A DNA stretch of 64,000 nt from Helicobacter pylori oki112 (lineage in GTDB: Bacteria > Campylobacterota > Campylobacteria > Campylobacterales > Helicobacteraceae), in assembly GCF_000600085.1 (NCBI RefSeq), contig NZ_CP006821.1:124001-188000 (forward strand). Direction: 5' to 3'. Under the pieces are notes generated by a model. That model was not told where the DNA came from. It searched no databases and was given only the letters and a program-made list of their open reading frames with translations. The position numbers and the translations under genes were made by a program. Shown piece by piece: positions 1-9,680 of the stretch (position 1 is its first letter; every line of letters starts with the position of its first letter).

Positions 1-605
1 GAAGTGTTACCTTTAGCCAAGAAACCTAAGTTCACAGAATATTCTTCAGCCGCTCTGAGCATAAATTTTAAATTTCTTCTGCCTGGAGTGATAGTAGTCG
101 CATTAGTGCCATCAGCAGGGCCAGTTCCGCCACCAATCATGGTTGTTACACCGCTTGCAAAAGCTGTAGGGATTTGTTGGGGTGAAATGAAGTGGATGTG
201 TGTGTCAATACCACCAGCAGTTACGATCAAACCTTCACCGGCTAAGGCTTCAGTAGCAGGACCCACGCTAAGATTGTTTTTAACGCCATCTTGCATGTCT
301 TTGTTACCGCCTTTACCAATGCCAGCGATTTTGCCATCTTTAATACCAATATCCGCTTTATAAATACCGGTGTAATCCACGATTAAAGCGTTAGTGATGA
401 TTAAATCCAGTTCTTCTTTGCTAGGGTTGTTAGATTGGCTCATGCCTTCTCTTAGGGTTTTACCACCGCCGAATTTAAGCTCTTCGCCATAAATGGTGTA
501 GTCATGTTCTACTTCAGCGATCAAATCTGTATCGCCCAATCTCACTTTATCGCCTGTAGTAGGGCCATACATAGAAGCATATTCTTTTCTGCTAATCTTT
601 TTCAT
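1..605 (-). CDS. ureB: Urease catalytic subunit UreB, C-terminal part outside window
   Basis: This is the first ~201 residues of the nickel-dependent urease alpha-type subunit, which hydrolyses urea to ammonia and carbon dioxide. The protein starts [20 protein letters not shown] and continues through the [15 protein letters not shown] segment, both typical of UreB/UreC. The HIHF metal-binding motif is visible (residues near 135). The full family length is about 570 residues, so the rest lies to the left of the window. It starts 3 bases after the ureA stop on the same strand, so the two are co-transcribed and probably translationally coupled. The call is secure. Confidence 0.98.
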   Translation of the reverse strand, partial: MKKISRKEYASMYGPTTGDKVRLGDTDLIAEVEHDYTIYGEELKFGGGKTLREGMSQSNNPSKEELDLIITNALIVDYTGIYKADIGIKDGKIAGIGKGGNKDMQDGVKNNLSVGPATEALAGEGLIVTAGGIDTHIHFISPQQIPTAFASGVTTMIGGGTGPADGTNATTITPGRRNLKFMLRAAEEYSVNLGFLAKGNT

Positions 606-608
606 TTC

Positions 609-1325
609 TTACTCCTTAATTGTTTTTACATAGTTGTCATCGCTTTTAGCGCCATGAAAACCACGCTCTTTAGCTCTGTGTAAAGCAATTTTTTTGCTTT
701 CGTTGTCTGCTTGCCTATCAACCAATGCGTTAAATCCAAAGATTCTTCTGTTGCCGCCAATGTCAATCAATTCTACGGATTTTTCTTCGCCAGGTTCAAA
801 CCTTACCGCTGTCCCGCTCGCAATGTCTAAGCGTTTGCCGAAAGTTTTTTCTCTGTCAAAGTCTAAGCATCTATTCACTTCAAAGAAATGGAAGTGTGAG
901 CCGATTTGAACCGGTCTGTCGCCAACATTTTTAACTTTCACGCTAACGGCTTTTTTGCCTTCGTTGATAGTGATGTCTTCATTTTTTAAGAACAACTCAC
1001 CAGGAACTAATTTACCATTAGCCTCAATAGGGGTATGCACGGTTACGAGTTTGGTCCCATCAGGAAACATCGCTTCAATACCCACTTCATGGATCATGCT
1101 TGCCACGCCATCCATCACATCATCAGGTTTTAAAAGGGTGCGTCCTTCTTGCATCAATTCAGCCGCAGTCTTTTTACCCGCTCTCGCTTCTTCCATAATA
1201 TGGGCACTAATCAAAGCTACCGCTTCCACATAGTTAAGCTTAATGCCTTTTTCTTTGCGTTTCCTAGCCAATTCTCCAGCATAGTGGAGCATTAACTTGT
1301 CTAACTCTTTTGGGGTGAGTTTCAT
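609..1325 (-). CDS. ureA: Urease subunit UreA (fused gamma and beta subunits)
   Basis: Structural urease subunit of 238 residues. Residues 1 to about 100 match the gamma subunit ([20 protein letters not shown]) and about 103 to 238 match the beta subunit ([35 protein letters not shown]). The fusion is characteristic of Helicobacter, whereas most bacteria encode two separate chains. An AGGAG ribosome binding site lies 7 bases before the ATG. An extended -10 box and a NikR-type operator lie upstream. It is the first gene of the urease operon. Confidence 0.99.
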   Translation of the reverse strand: MKLTPKELDKLMLHYAGELARKRKEKGIKLNYVEAVALISAHIMEEARAGKKTAAELMQEGRTLLKPDDVMDGVASMIHEVGIEAMFPDGTKLVTVHTPIEANGKLVPGELFLKNEDITINEGKKAVSVKVKNVGDRPVQIGSHFHFFEVNRCLDFDREKTFGKRLDIASGTAVRFEPGEEKSVELIDIGGNRRIFGFNALVDRQADNESKKIALHRAKERGFHGAKSDDNYVKTIKE

Positions 1326-1387
1326 CTCATTCTCCTATTCTTAAAAGTGTTTTTCCTTGAAGACATAACGAAATCAAGGTTGGAGTA

Positions 1388-1393
1388 ATTGTA
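1388..1393 (-). promoter_or_regulatory. ureA promoter, extended -10 box
   Basis: On the minus strand the sequence reads TGCTACAAT, an extended -10 for the housekeeping sigma factor. It predicts a start near 1380 and a leader of about 55 bases before ureA. No clear -35 is seen, as is usual in H. pylori. Confidence 0.7.
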
Positions 1394-1435
1394 GCAATGT
1401 TTTGATTTACTAAGATTAACAGAAGCGTTCATTAA

Positions 1436-1467
1436 CTAATTATTATTTAAAACGAATTAGTGTTATA
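1436..1467 (-). promoter_or_regulatory. NikR operator upstream of ureA
   Basis: The minus strand reads TATAACACTAATTCG followed by TTTTAAATAATAATTAG. This matches my recollection of the characterised H. pylori PureA NikR site with one base different. The two half sites lie about 45-75 bases upstream of the -10 box, consistent with nickel-dependent activation of urease. The identification is by recalled sequence similarity. Confidence 0.75.
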
Positions 1468-1576
1468 GTTTTGAAGCGCTATAAAAGCGTTATTGGGAGC
1501 GCGTTTAATACCCTTTAGAATCATTTGATAAAATCAAAAACCCACAAAAAAATGAGAATTAAAATTGGAGTGATAA

Positions 1577-1652
1577 TGGTGGCCACGACTGGACTTGAAC
1601 CAGCGGCCACTACCATGTCAAGGTAGTGCTCTACCAACTGAGCTACGCGACC
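1577..1652 (-). tRNA. tRNA-Val (GAC)
   Basis: A 76-base cloverleaf can be folded on the minus strand: acceptor GGTCGCG with CGTGGCC, D-arm GCTCAGTTGGTAGAGC, anticodon stem CTACC/GGTAG with loop TTGACAT (anticodon GAC), and T-loop TTCAAGT. The CCA end is encoded. Apart from this tRNA and the ureA regulatory sites, the gap between ureA and lspA holds nothing else I can support. Confidence 0.95.
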
Positions 1653-1672
1653 TTTTATTTTAAAAAGAGCGA

Positions 1673-2146
1673 TTATGCCTTAATTTTGTTTTGTTTTTGC
1701 TTAAAAAAGAATTGTTTCAACAATAAAACGCCCACACCCACATCTATCATGACATCAGCGAAATTAAAAATGGCAAAATCAAAGCCATAATGATAATACA
1801 CATAATCCACTACGCCCCCATGCACAAACCGGTCTAAAACATTAGAAACCCCAGCGCCAAACACCATGCCAAACTCTATCGCATGGGTTTTAAAAAGCTC
1901 CTTTTGGCGCATTAAAAAGATAAAAAGCCCTAAAATCAAAAGGATTTGCAAGTATTTCAAACCCCCCTCTAAAAAACTGAGCAAGGAAAACGCCACGCCT
2001 TTATTGAACACCAAAACAATATCTATCATCAAACTTTCATAGCGAAACCCCTCTAAAATAGCGTATTTAATCGCTTGATCCACGCCAAAAATAAGAAAAA
2101 AAACCCCTATAAAAACCAACAGGCTTTGTTGGGTGGTTTTTAGCAC
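1673..2146 (-). CDS. lspA: Lipoprotein signal peptidase (SPase II)
   Basis: An inner membrane aspartyl protease of 157 residues that removes signal peptides from prolipoproteins. Four hydrophobic segments are visible. The two catalytic aspartate motifs are present: SNVLDR (about residue 107) and [11 protein letters not shown] (about residue 128). The start overlaps the glmM end by 7 bases, so the two are translationally coupled. A basic tail (KQKQNKIKA) ends the protein. Confidence 0.96.
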   Translation of the reverse strand: MLKTTQQSLLVFIGVFFLIFGVDQAIKYAILEGFRYESLMIDIVLVFNKGVAFSLLSFLEGGLKYLQILLILGLFIFLMRQKELFKTHAIEFGMVFGAGVSNVLDRFVHGGVVDYVYYHYGFDFAIFNFADVMIDVGVGVLLLKQFFFKQKQNKIKA

Positions 2147-3477
2147 AAATGCCCTTCAAAAAACTCTTTTAATTCTTGCATTTTGGATTCTAAAAGTTTT
2201 TCATCTTTAGCTTCTAAAAGGATTCGCAGTTTGTTTTCAGTGCCGCTATAACGGATCAAATGGCGGATTTCTAGCTTGTCTAATTCTTTTAAAAGAGCGC
2301 TATAACCTTTCAGGCTTTCTAAAGGAGGCTTTTTTTGGACATTCAAATTCACTAGGTTTTGAGGGTATAATTCAAAGGGGTTTAACGCAACAGAGCTTAC
2401 CTGCTTGCTTTCTAACACTAACGCGCTCACTTGCAACGCGCACACCAAGCCATCGCCTGTTTTAGCGTAATCGCTAAAAATGATATGCCCGCTTTGCTCG
2501 CCTCCAAAATTGGCTTTGTTCAATCGCATGCATTCGCTCACAAACTTATCCCCAATCGCGCAATGCTTCAATTCTAAATCTTGGGATTTCAGGTATTCTT
2601 TAAGGGCTAAATTGCTCATGTTTGTGGCGACAATTGCTTGAGAAGAAAGGGCGTTTTTAGATTTTTGATAAACCCCTAACACCCCTAAAAGCTTATCCCC
2701 ATGCACGATATTCCCTAAATTATCCACCACCACTAGCCTATCCGCATCGCCATCAAAAGCAAAGCCTAGATCCGCGCGGTATTTTTTCACTTCCTGGCTC
2801 AATTGGTTAGGGTGTAAAGCCCCGCATTGCTCATTAATATTACACCCATTAGGCTCATCATTAATCACTAACACATCAGCCCCAAGCTCGCTAAAAACGA
2901 CCGGAGCCACCTTATAAGCCGCGCCATTAGCCGTATCTAGCACGATCCTTAAATTTTGTAAATTCAAATGTTTGGGGAAAGAGTGTTTTAAATGCACGAT
3001 ATAGCGCCCTATGACATCATCTATCCTTTTAGCGCTACCGACGCTCTCGCCTACTTTATAGCTGGAATGCAGTAATCCTTCATCATGAAAGATTTCTTCA
3101 ATCGCTCTTTCTTCTTCTTCTTTAAGCTTATAACCATAAGAATTGAAAAACTTAATACCATTATCTTCAAAAGGGTTGTGGCTCGCGCTTATCATAATGC
3201 CTGCATCACAGCGCATGTCTTCGGTTAAAAACGCAATCGCAGGGGTAGGCATAGGCCCTATTTGAATCACATTATAGCCTATGGAAGTTAAAGCACTCAC
3301 TAAAGCGTTTTCTACCATATAGCCGCTTTTTCTGGTGTCTTTACCAATTAAAATTTTATTCGTTTTAGAATGTTTTTTAAAATACAATCCGGCAGCAACG
3401 CCCAAACGCATCACAAACATGGGGGTGAGTTTCACCCCTGCTTTACCCCTCACGCCATCAGTCCCAAAAATTTTCAT
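2140..3477 (-). CDS. glmM: Phosphoglucosamine mutase
   Basis: Converts glucosamine-6-phosphate to glucosamine-1-phosphate for UDP-GlcNAc, peptidoglycan and LPS synthesis. Length is 445 residues, normal for the family. The phosphoserine motif MISASHNP has the catalytic serine at residue 99, the metal loop is FAFDGDADR, the sugar-binding loop is EQSGH, and the phosphate-binding [10 protein letters not shown] is near the C terminus. In H. pylori it was historically called ureC because of its place beside urease, but it is not a urease gene. Transcribed with lspA. Confidence 0.98.
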   Translation of the reverse strand: MKIFGTDGVRGKAGVKLTPMFVMRLGVAAGLYFKKHSKTNKILIGKDTRKSGYMVENALVSALTSIGYNVIQIGPMPTPAIAFLTEDMRCDAGIMISASHNPFEDNGIKFFNSYGYKLKEEEERAIEEIFHDEGLLHSSYKVGESVGSAKRIDDVIGRYIVHLKHSFPKHLNLQNLRIVLDTANGAAYKVAPVVFSELGADVLVINDEPNGCNINEQCGALHPNQLSQEVKKYRADLGFAFDGDADRLVVVDNLGNIVHGDKLLGVLGVYQKSKNALSSQAIVATNMSNLALKEYLKSQDLELKHCAIGDKFVSECMRLNKANFGGEQSGHIIFSDYAKTGDGLVCALQVSALVLESKQVSSVALNPFELYPQNLVNLNVQKKPPLESLKGYSALLKELDKLEIRHLIRYSGTENKLRILLEAKDEKLLESKMQELKEFFEGHLC

Positions 3478-3520
3478 CGTTATAAAATACCTTTTAAACT
3501 ATTTTTAATCAATTTTTAGA

Positions 3521-3526
3521 TAGAAT
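3521..3526 (+). promoter_or_regulatory. Probable rpsT -10 box
   Basis: TAGAAT lies about 40 bases before the rpsT ATG in an AT-rich gap between divergent glmM and rpsT. No -35 is apparent. Confidence 0.4.
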
Positions 3527-3566
3527 TATGCCAAATTTTATATTACAAAGGGATTAAAACAAGGCT

Positions 3567-3836
3567 ATGGCAAATCATAAGTCCGCAGAAAAGCGAATCA
3601 GACAGACCATTAAAAGAACCGAACGCAACAGGTTCTATAAAACTAAAGTTAAAAATATCATTAAGGCCGTGCGTGAAGCGGTCGCCATCAATGATGTAGC
3701 AAAAGCTCAAGAGCGTTTGAAAATCGCTAATAAAGAGTTGCATAAATTTGTCAGCAAAGGGATTTTAAAGAAAAACACCGCTTCTAGGAAAGTTTCAAGG
3801 CTTAACGCTTCAGTGAAAAAGATCGCTCTCGCTTAG
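3567..3836 (+). CDS. rpsT: 30S ribosomal protein S20
   Basis: A basic, helical 89-residue protein starting [20 protein letters not shown], the conserved S20 N terminus, and ending [15 protein letters not shown]. It binds 16S rRNA in the small subunit. It stands alone, divergent from glmM and about 120 bases before prfA, with which it may be co-transcribed. Confidence 0.98.
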
Positions 3837-3960
3837 TTTTGGGGCGTTTTTGACTTCTTCAAGATCAGTAGTGGGTTTTTGTTATTGGGCTTCTTTTTAA
3901 GTTTTGTGTTTTTTAGATTGTTGTATTTTCTATTCACATCTTTATTATAGGTAGTCTTGC

Positions 3961-5019
3961 ATGTCTATTCTAGCTGAAAAGCTTTCTTCCATTCTCAAAC
4001 GATACGACGAACTCACGGCGTTGCTTTCTAGTGCTGAAGTGGTTAGCGATATTAAAAAACTCACCGAATTGAGCAAAGAGCAAAGCTCCATTGAAGAAAT
4101 CTCTATAGCGAGTAAAGAGTATTTGAGCGTTTTAGAGGATATCAAAGAAAATAAAGAGCTTTTAGAAGACAAGGAATTGAGCGAGCTGGCTAAAGAAGAG
4201 TTGAAAATTTTAGAAATCCAAAAAAGCGATCTAGAAACTACCATTAAGCAACTCCTTATCCCCAAAGATCCTAATGATGATAAAAACATCTATTTAGAGT
4301 TAAGAGCCGGCACAGGGGGCGATGAAGCGGGCATTTTTGTAGGGGATTTGTTTAAAGCGTATTGCCGTTATGCGGATTTGAAAAAATGGAAAGTAGAGAT
4401 AGTGAGCTCTAGCGAAAACAGCGTAGGGGGCTATAAAGAAATCATCGCTTTGATTAAGGGTAAGGGCGTGTATTCAAGGCTCAAATTTGAAGCAGGCACG
4501 CATCGAGTCCAAAGAGTCCCTGAAACAGAATCTCAAGGGCGTATCCACACTTCCGCTATCACAGTAGCGATCATGCCTGAAGTGGATGATGTGGAAGTTT
4601 CTATCAACCCTAGCGATTTAAAGATTGAAGTGTTTCGCGCTGGCGGGCATGGGGGGCAATGCGTCAACACCACAGACTCTGCGGTGCGCATCACACACCT
4701 TCCCACCAATATCAGCGTGAGCATGCAAGATGAAAAATCCCAGCATAAAAACAAGGATAAAGCCCTAAAAATCTTAAAAGCACGCCTTTATGAAAAACAA
4801 ATTGAAGAGCAGCAACTCGCTAACGCTAAAGACCGAAAGGAGCAAGTGGGTAGTGGGGACAGGAGTGAAAGGATCCGCACCTATAATTACCCGCAAAACC
4901 GCTTGAGCGAACATAGAATCAATTTAACTCTATATAGTTTAGAAGAAATCATGCTTTCAGGGAATTTAGATGAAGTGATCAACCCTTTAATCGCTCATTT
5001 TCAAAGCCAGTTTGAATAG
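3961..5019 (+). CDS. prfA: Peptide chain release factor 1
   Basis: Recognises UAA and UAG stop codons and triggers peptidyl-tRNA hydrolysis. Length is 352 residues. The GGQ catalytic motif lies in [19 protein letters not shown]. The RF1-type anticodon tripeptide region reads [14 protein letters not shown], with P-E-T where E. coli has P-A-T. The C-terminal [16 protein letters not shown] block is also typical. ATG follows a weak AGG ribosome binding site. Confidence 0.98.
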   Translation: MSILAEKLSSILKRYDELTALLSSAEVVSDIKKLTELSKEQSSIEEISIASKEYLSVLEDIKENKELLEDKELSELAKEELKILEIQKSDLETTIKQLLIPKDPNDDKNIYLELRAGTGGDEAGIFVGDLFKAYCRYADLKKWKVEIVSSSENSVGGYKEIIALIKGKGVYSRLKFEAGTHRVQRVPETESQGRIHTSAITVAIMPEVDDVEVSINPSDLKIEVFRAGGHGGQCVNTTDSAVRITHLPTNISVSMQDEKSQHKNKDKALKILKARLYEKQIEEQQLANAKDRKEQVGSGDRSERIRTYNYPQNRLSEHRINLTLYSLEEIMLSGNLDEVINPLIAHFQSQFE

Positions 5020-5248
5020 GATTTTTACACGATACGACAAAAGCGATAAAACAGCTTTTTTAAGATAGCCACCCAACCACTACCAAAAACCCTAACATGC
5101 TCTAAATTTTCGCCCCACAAAAACAGCGTAAGAGCTTCCATAAAATCTAATTAAATATAATTTTAAATTTTATGTATATAAAATACATTTTTAAAAAATA
5201 AAAAATTTTATTTAACCCATTCTTAACAAAAAATTCACTTTTTTGTGA

Positions 5249-5254
5249 TATAAC
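5249..5254 (+). promoter_or_regulatory. Extended -10 upstream of the small secreted protein and horA
   Basis: TGATATAAC forms an extended -10 in the 390-base AT-rich gap after prfA. It predicts a leader of about 150 bases. A short imperfect hairpin (AGAAAT then ATTTCT, 5379-5397) sits just before the AAGGAG ribosome binding site. No other feature is seen in this gap. Confidence 0.5.
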
Positions 5255-5412
5255 TCCAAAGCTCAATATTTGTAAGAGCGAATTGTATTCTGTAGAAGCG
5301 AATGTATTCAAGGACAACTCTCAAATTTTGATAGCTCCCTATATTTTTGCACCATAGCATGAATGCAATAAAAAAAGAAATTCTTAGGATTTCTCACATT
5401 AAGGAGTTTTAA

Positions 5413-5670
5413 ATGAAAAAGGTTTTTTTAGGTATGGCATTAGCCTTTAGTGTGTCCATGGCAGAAAAAAGCGGCGCGTTTTTGGGAGGGGGGTTTCAAT
5501 ATTCTAATTTAGAAAACCAAAACACCACCCGCACCCCAGGTGCTAACAATAACACCCCGATAGACACTTCAATGTTTGGTAGCAATCAAACAGCTCCAGC
5601 CAAAGAAACGCAGAGTGCTTCCAAACCAGATACTAAAGTCAATCCAAGTGCAAGCTGGATGAAAAAATAA
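5413..5670 (+). CDS. Small secreted Hor-type N-terminal protein
   Basis: An 85-residue protein with a signal peptide (MKKVFLGMALAFSVSMA) followed by EKSGAFLGGGFQYSNLENQ, which looks like the mature N terminus of a Helicobacter Hop/Hor outer membrane protein. The rest is polar and Asn/Thr/Pro-rich, and there is no barrel. A perfect AAGGAG ribosome binding site precedes it. It ends 11 bases before horA, which is in another frame and has its own ribosome binding site and signal peptide. By position it is the counterpart of HP0078 (memory). It could be a genuine small protein or the detached first segment of an ancestral larger protein. Confidence 0.7.
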   Translation: MKKVFLGMALAFSVSMAEKSGAFLGGGFQYSNLENQNTTRTPGANNNTPIDTSMFGSNQTAPAKETQSASKPDTKVNPSASWMKK

Positions 5671-5681
5671 GGGAGGAAGTC

Positions 5682-7508
5682 ATGAAAAAGTCATTCAAAA
5701 AATTAGGCTTTTTCTCTTTAGCGGCTAGTGGCGTGCTTTTAGGGAGCATGAACGCTACCGATTTAGAAACCTACGCAGCATTGCAAAAACCATCGCATGT
5801 TTTTGGTAATTATGCTGAAAAGGAAAAGGAAAAAGAAGAGGGCAGTAAAAAAGAAGTCCCCACCGGTTTTACAAATGGCAGTGGCAAAAGCAATAGTGGT
5901 AGCACACCAACCCCACAACAACAAGCCCAAACCACCGCTACAAGCGACAAAACAGAAGCAACAACCCTTGAAAACACCGCTACCACTGACAACACCACAG
6001 CGGCTGCTGATAAAGCTTATGAAAGTAGCACTTACGACAGCACTGTATCTGGTGCGGCTCAAAAAGTAGAAACCGATAACACAGCCGTTCAAACAGCTGA
6101 ACAAGCTTTAAAAAGCGCTGTAGAAAAAGTTCAAGCTGATGCTAACGCTACAGATTTTAATGAAACAACATTTAAAACCGATCAAGCAGCCGAGCAAACC
6201 GCTGAAAAAGCTTTACAACAGGCTGAGAGCAAACTCAACACCGATCAACAGACTTTAAACACAGCGTTACAAGATCAGACGAAAACACCAACCCCATCAA
6301 CCCCACCAACTAAAGAGGAACCAAAACACACCGCTTCAAGTGGCACACCAAGTTCAACAACCCCACCAGCTAAAAAAGATGAAACAAGTGGTGGCACTAG
6401 CGGGAACACCGTGGCAAGCCAGTTAACCAAAGATATCACTATGGTTAATAATCTTAAGAGCGTGAGCGTGAGTGGCATGAACACCACTTTAAGTGGGGTA
6501 GAAACCATGTCTCAACAGAGCGCAACGATTGGCAACCTTTTGAATAGTAGCACCGATTTAAGCAGTGTGATTCCTAACGCTCAAGGGCTAAACAGTGCGT
6601 TTAGCACATTAGAAAGCGCTCAAAACACTTTAAAAGGCTATTTAAATTCTTCTAGCGCGACGATTGGGCAATTGACAAACGGCTCTAATGCGGTTGTGGG
6701 CGCGTTAGATAAAGCTATCAATCAAGTGGATATGGCTTTGGCCGATCTTGTTACGGCTGATACGCAAAAAACGCAAGCCGTTACGCTTGCAGCTGCTAGT
6801 GATAGCACAACGACAACGACAGATGCCATCAATTTCTTAAACGCGCTAAAAAGCAATCTAATGGCTCAAAAAGACGCTTTCATGAATGTGCATAAAAACA
6901 TTCAAACCGCTGTCGCTCAAGCCCAAGCAACCTACACGCCAAGCGTGATTAACACCAATAATTACGGGCAAATGTATGGGGTAGATGCGATGGCAGGGTA
7001 TAAGTGGTTCTTTGGCAAAACCAAACGCTTTGGCTTTAGATCTTATGGATACTACAGCTATAACCATGCGAATTTAAGCTTTGTAGGGAGCCAGCTTGGA
7101 ATCATGGAGGGCGCGTCTCAAGTGAATAACTTCACTTATGGCGTGGGCTTTGATGCGCTCTATAACTTCTATGAAAGTAAAGAGAGCTATAACACAGCAG
7201 GGTTGTTCGTGGGCTTTGGGTTAGGAGGGGATTCGTTTATCGTTCAAGGAGAGAGCTACTTGAAATCTCAGATGCAAATCTGCAACAACACCGCCGGCTG
7301 TTCAGCGAGCATGAACACGAGCTACTTCCAAATGCCTGTGGAATTTGGTTTTAGGAGCAATTTTTCTAAACACAGCGGGATTGAAGTGGGCTTTAAATTG
7401 CCTTTATTCACCAACCAATTCTATAAAGAAAGAGGCGTAGATGGATCGGTAGATGTGTTCTATAAAAGGAACTTCTCTATCTATTTTAACTACATGATCA
7501 ACTTCTAA
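5682..7508 (+). CDS. horA: Outer membrane protein HorA
   Basis: A 608-residue Hop/Hor family outer membrane protein. It has a signal peptide (MKKSFKKLGFFSLAASGVLL up to about MNA), then a long low-complexity Thr/Ala/Gln/Glu region (about 50-230), a helical region, and a C-terminal beta barrel (about 425-608). The barrel ends FSIYFNYMINF with the terminal aromatic residue recognised by the BAM complex. A cysteine pair sits in ICNNTAGCSA. AGGAAG precedes the ATG. It probably forms an operon with the upstream 85-residue protein. The function of this member is not known to me. Confidence 0.88.
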   Translation: MKKSFKKLGFFSLAASGVLLGSMNATDLETYAALQKPSHVFGNYAEKEKEKEEGSKKEVPTGFTNGSGKSNSGSTPTPQQQAQTTATSDKTEATTLENTATTDNTTAAADKAYESSTYDSTVSGAAQKVETDNTAVQTAEQALKSAVEKVQADANATDFNETTFKTDQAAEQTAEKALQQAESKLNTDQQTLNTALQDQTKTPTPSTPPTKEEPKHTASSGTPSSTTPPAKKDETSGGTSGNTVASQLTKDITMVNNLKSVSVSGMNTTLSGVETMSQQSATIGNLLNSSTDLSSVIPNAQGLNSAFSTLESAQNTLKGYLNSSSATIGQLTNGSNAVVGALDKAINQVDMALADLVTADTQKTQAVTLAAASDSTTTTTDAINFLNALKSNLMAQKDAFMNVHKNIQTAVAQAQATYTPSVINTNNYGQMYGVDAMAGYKWFFGKTKRFGFRSYGYYSYNHANLSFVGSQLGIMEGASQVNNFTYGVGFDALYNFYESKESYNTAGLFVGFGLGGDSFIVQGESYLKSQMQICNNTAGCSASMNTSYFQMPVEFGFRSNFSKHSGIEVGFKLPLFTNQFYKERGVDGSVDVFYKRNFSIYFNYMINF

Positions 7509-7560
7509 GCCTTTTTCTTCTTTTCAATAGAGGGTTTTCTCTCTGTTGGTTTCTTTTTTC

Positions 7561-7570
7561 TTTTTTTTTT
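7561..7570 (+). repeat. T10 homopolymer between horA and the next gene
   Basis: Ten T residues follow two shorter T runs just after horA. It could be a degenerate terminator tail, or a length-variable tract about 165 bases upstream of the next gene's promoter. No strong hairpin precedes it. Confidence 0.5.
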
Positions 7571-7723
7571 GCGGTGTTTGTTTTGTTGTGTTGGGGGGTT
7601 AGGTTTTTGTTTAAGAAAGTTTTTTAAAACTAAAGAAGCGCTTAAAACAGAACCTTTTGTTTTGGGATTTGATTTTTTACTTTGGCTTGTTTTCAAAAGC
7701 CATTTTGATTTCTAAAAATAGTC

Positions 7724-7729
7724 TATAAT
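7724..7729 (+). promoter_or_regulatory. Promoter -10 of the MYG-repeat exported protein
   Basis: A perfect TATAAT lies 30 bases before the ATG at 7760, giving a leader of about 24 bases. Confidence 0.6.
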
Positions 7730-7759
7730 GCTCGCAAGAGATATTTTTTAAGGTTATCA

Positions 7760-9517
7760 ATGAAAGCTATAAAAATACTTTTTATAATGACACTCAGTTT
7801 AAACGCTATCAGCGTGAATAGGGCGTTGTTTGACTTAAAAGATTCGCAATTAAAAGGGGAATTAACGCCAAAAATAGTGAATTTTGGGGGTTATAAAAGC
7901 AGCACCAAAGAGTGGGGGGCTACGGCTTTAAACTATATCAATGCGGCTAATGGCGATGCGAAAAAATTCAGCGCGTTAGTGGAAAAAATGCGTTTTAACT
8001 CCGGTATATTGGGGAATTTAAGAGCGCATGCACATTTAAGGCAAGCCCTAAAATTGCAAAAGAATTTGAAATATTGCCTTAAAATCATCGCTAGGGATTC
8101 TTTTTATAGTTACCGCACCGGTATTTATATCCCCTTAGGGATTTCTTTAAAAGATCAAAAAACGGCTCAAAAGATGCTCGCTGATTTGAGCGTGGTAGGG
8201 GCGTATCTTAAAAAACAACAAGAGAATGAAAAGGCTCAAAGCCCTTATTACAGGAGCAACAACTATTACAACTCTTACTATAGCCCTTATTATGGTATGT
8301 ATGGCATGTATGGAATGGGTATGTATGGCATGTATGGCATGGGCATGTATGATTTTTATGACTTTTATGATGGCATGTATGGTTTCTACCCTAACATGTT
8401 TTTCATGATGCAAGTTCAAGATTACTTGATGTTAGAAAATTACATGTATGCGCTCGATCAAGAAGAGATTTTAGACCATGACGCTTCTACTGACCAACTT
8501 GATACGCCTACTGATGATGACAAAGACGATAAAGACGATAAATCCTTACAACAAGCAAATCTCATGAGCTTTTATCGTGATCCCAAATTCAGCAAAGGCA
8601 TTCAAACCAACCGCTTGAATAGTGCTTTAGTCAATTTAGACAACAGCCGCATGCTCAAAGACAATTCGCTTTTCCACACTAAAGCCATGCCCACTAAAAG
8701 CGTGGATGCGATAACTTCTCAAGCCAAAGAGCTTAACCATTTGGTGGGGCAAATCAAAGAAATGAAGCAAGATGGGGCGAGTCCTAATAAGATTGATGCG
8801 CTTGTGAATAAAGCTATGGGAGTGAGAGACAAATTAGACAACAATCTCAACCAACTAGACAATGACTTAAAAGATCAAAAAGGGCTTTCAAGCGAGCAAC
8901 AAGCTCAAGTGGATAAAGCCCTAGACAGCGTGCAACAATTAAGCCATAGCAGCGATGTGGTGGGGAATTATTTAGATGGGAGTTTGAAAATTGATGGCGA
9001 TGATAGAGATGATTTGAATGATGCGATGAATAACCCTATGCAACAACCTGCACAACAAACGCCTACTAGCAACATGGCCAACACCCATGCAAATGACAGC
9101 AAAGATCAAGGGGGTAATGCACTCATAAACCCTAATAACGCCACCAACGATGATCACATGGATACTAACACCACTGACACCGGCAACGCAAACGACACCC
9201 CCACTGATGATAAAGATGCTAGCGGCAACAATACCGGCGATATGAACAACACCGATACCGGCAATACGGACACTGGCAACACCGATACCGGTAACACCGA
9301 TGATATGAGCAACATGAACAATGGCAACGATGATATGGGTAACGCTAATGACGACATGAGCAACGGCAACGACATGGGCGATGACATGAACAACGCCAAC
9401 GATATGAACGATGACATGGGTAATGGCAACGATGATATGGGCGATATGGGGGATATGAACGACGATATGGGTGGCGACATGGGAGACATGGGGGATATGG
9501 GCGATATGGGGAATTGA
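7760..9517 (+). CDS. Exported protein with Met/Tyr-Gly and Asp/Asn/Met repeats
   Basis: A 585-residue protein I recognise only as an H. pylori hypothetical (HP0080 counterpart, memory). It has a hydrophobic N terminus (MKAIKILFIMTLSLNAISVN), likely a signal peptide. Residues about 160-220 are packed with MYGMYG-type Met/Tyr/Gly repeats. A helical middle part (about 300-410) follows. The C-terminal ~115 residues are Asp/Asn/Gly/Met-rich repeats ending GDMGDMGN. The Met- and Asp-rich segments could bind metal or assemble on the surface, but that is inference. Underlying short DNA repeats (8286-8351 and 9157-9511) suggest length variation. A separate lipoprotein at 25293 has a similar MYG stretch. 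Confidence 0.85.
   Translation: MKAIKILFIMTLSLNAISVNRALFDLKDSQLKGELTPKIVNFGGYKSSTKEWGATALNYINAANGDAKKFSALVEKMRFNSGILGNLRAHAHLRQALKLQKNLKYCLKIIARDSFYSYRTGIYIPLGISLKDQKTAQKMLADLSVVGAYLKKQQENEKAQSPYYRSNNYYNSYYSPYYGMYGMYGMGMYGMYGMGMYDFYDFYDGMYGFYPNMFFMMQVQDYLMLENYMYALDQEEILDHDASTDQLDTPTDDDKDDKDDKSLQQANLMSFYRDPKFSKGIQTNRLNSALVNLDNSRMLKDNSLFHTKAMPTKSVDAITSQAKELNHLVGQIKEMKQDGASPNKIDALVNKAMGVRDKLDNNLNQLDNDLKDQKGLSSEQQAQVDKALDSVQQLSHSSDVVGNYLDGSLKIDGDDRDDLNDAMNNPMQQPAQQTPTSNMANTHANDSKDQGGNALINPNNATNDDHMDTNTTDTGNANDTPTDDKDASGNNTGDMNNTDTGNTDTGNTDTGNTDDMSNMNNGNDDMGNANDDMSNGNDMGDDMNNANDMNDDMGNGNDDMGDMGDMNDDMGGDMGDMGDMGDMGN
9157..9511 (+). repeat. Short tandem repeats encoding the Asp/Asn/Met tail
   Basis: Degenerate 6- to 15-base units (gatatggg, aacgatgat, accgataccggcaa-like) repeat through the end of the preceding gene. 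All units keep the reading frame, so changes in copy number would alter tail length without disrupting the gene. Confidence 0.7.
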
Positions 9518-9680
9518 GATTAAACCCCAACATCAAAGAGTGATAGCCAAAACTTAATATTTTTATTTATAATTCTTTTAAGGGGGATAGGGGGATACTT
9601 TGGCGATGAATACCCCTTTAACCCCCAACCAACTCCCCTTAAGAACGCTTTTTAAAATCCAGCCAAAGCTTTTTATCAAA

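Noticed and set aside
7505-7696. 63-codon minus-strand Lys/Ser/Pro frame after horA
   Set aside because: Low-complexity translation of T-rich terminator-like DNA, no ribosome binding site, antisense to the gene end.
9154-9489. 111-codon minus-strand Ser/Pro repeat frame
   Set aside because: Mirror of the Asp/Asn/Met repeat tail of the sense gene.
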